The translations under genes were made by a program, and so were the position numbers. A stretch of DNA of 5,799 nucleotides from an uncultured Roseovarius sp. (GTDB lineage Bacteria; Pseudomonadota; Alphaproteobacteria; Rhodobacterales; Rhodobacteraceae), in NCBI GenBank assembly GCA_913055965.1, contig CAJXKX010000153.1, positions 1-5,799 of the forward strand, in the 5' to 3' direction. The notes below the pieces were generated by a model that saw only the letters and a program-made list of their open reading frames with translations, had not been told where the DNA came from and ran no database searches. This document shows, in pieces, positions 5,720 to 5,799 of the stretch (position 1 is the first letter of the stretch; each line of letters begins with the position of its first letter).

Positions 5720-5799
5720 GGGCCGGACTGGCCTGTTCCTGCCATTAGGCGCAACGTTTGAGAAGCCGCGCAGCGCCCGACCGCGGGTGGGCGTTCAAA
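5720..5799. terminator. Non-coding tail with two weak hairpins, possible terminator of the 3-hydroxybutyryl-CoA dehydrogenase gene
   Basis: Directly after the stop codon there is GGCC-GGACT-GGCC (5721-5733), a 4-bp stem without a T-run. A stronger stem lies at 5774-5793: CGCCC pairs with GGGCG, and ACC with GGT, around a GCG loop with one bulged G. TTTGA (5757-5761) and TCAAA (5795-5799) form an outer inverted pair that reaches the window edge. Neither hairpin is a classic rho-independent terminator, and the structure may continue outside the window. Confidence 0.35.

Noticed and set aside
1..5799. Mobile element, CRISPR array, toxin-antitoxin pair, tRNA or riboswitch
   Set aside because: I looked in all gaps and on both strands. 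The gaps are at most 164 bp, contain no spaced direct repeats or tRNA-like fold, and no transposase, integrase or small-gene pair is visible.

Overview
The window looks like a piece of a high-GC alphaproteobacterial chromosome, most likely from the Rhodobacteraceae (Roseobacter/Rhodobacter group). The reasons are the very GC-rich third codon positions, a DUF6473-type protein (a family I know almost only from Rhodobacteraceae), a Sua5-type threonylcarbamoyl-AMP synthase, and a GC-rich 3'-end element of the kind recurrent in Rhodobacterales between convergent genes. The assignment rests on recalled family patterns, not on a database search.

Layout: (1) positions 1-2701, minus strand: a two-gene unit transcribed leftwards. 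A 572-residue acyl-CoA dehydrogenase with the extra C-terminal domain (983-2701) overlaps by 4 nt (ATGA) with an MBL-fold metallo-hydrolase (1-986) that runs off the left edge. (2) 2702-2831: a 130-bp divergent promoter region with a candidate sigma70-type promoter and three copies of GGCAAGC. (3) 2832-3779, plus strand: L-threonylcarbamoyladenylate synthase (tRNA t6A synthesis). (4) 3780-3851: a short convergent gap with two back-to-back hairpins. (5) 3852-4679, minus strand: DUF6473 family protein of unknown function. (6) 4680-4843: a second divergent promoter region with a perfect 14-bp palindrome. (7) 4844-5719, plus strand: 3-hydroxybutyryl-CoA dehydrogenase. (8) 5720-5799: a non-coding tail with weak hairpins.

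Two of the five genes belong to acyl-CoA metabolism: the dehydrogenase introduces a 2,3-double bond and passes electrons to ETF, and the hydroxyacyl-CoA dehydrogenase performs the NAD-linked step after hydration. They are not in one operon here. The threonylcarbamoyl-AMP synthase is housekeeping and the DUF6473 gene stands alone. There is no mobile element, CRISPR array, rRNA or tRNA, and nothing that I would call a new defence or biosynthetic system.

The most unusual point is in the MBL-fold gene. Its N-terminal about 238 residues are a standard family member, but the sequence then changes in frame into a tail that no longer looks like an MBL protein and lacks the usual last metal-binding His motif. 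The tail resembles, from memory, the C-terminal part of Rhodobacteraceae sulfotransferase-like proteins. This is either a real gene fusion or rearrangement, or an assembly chimera.
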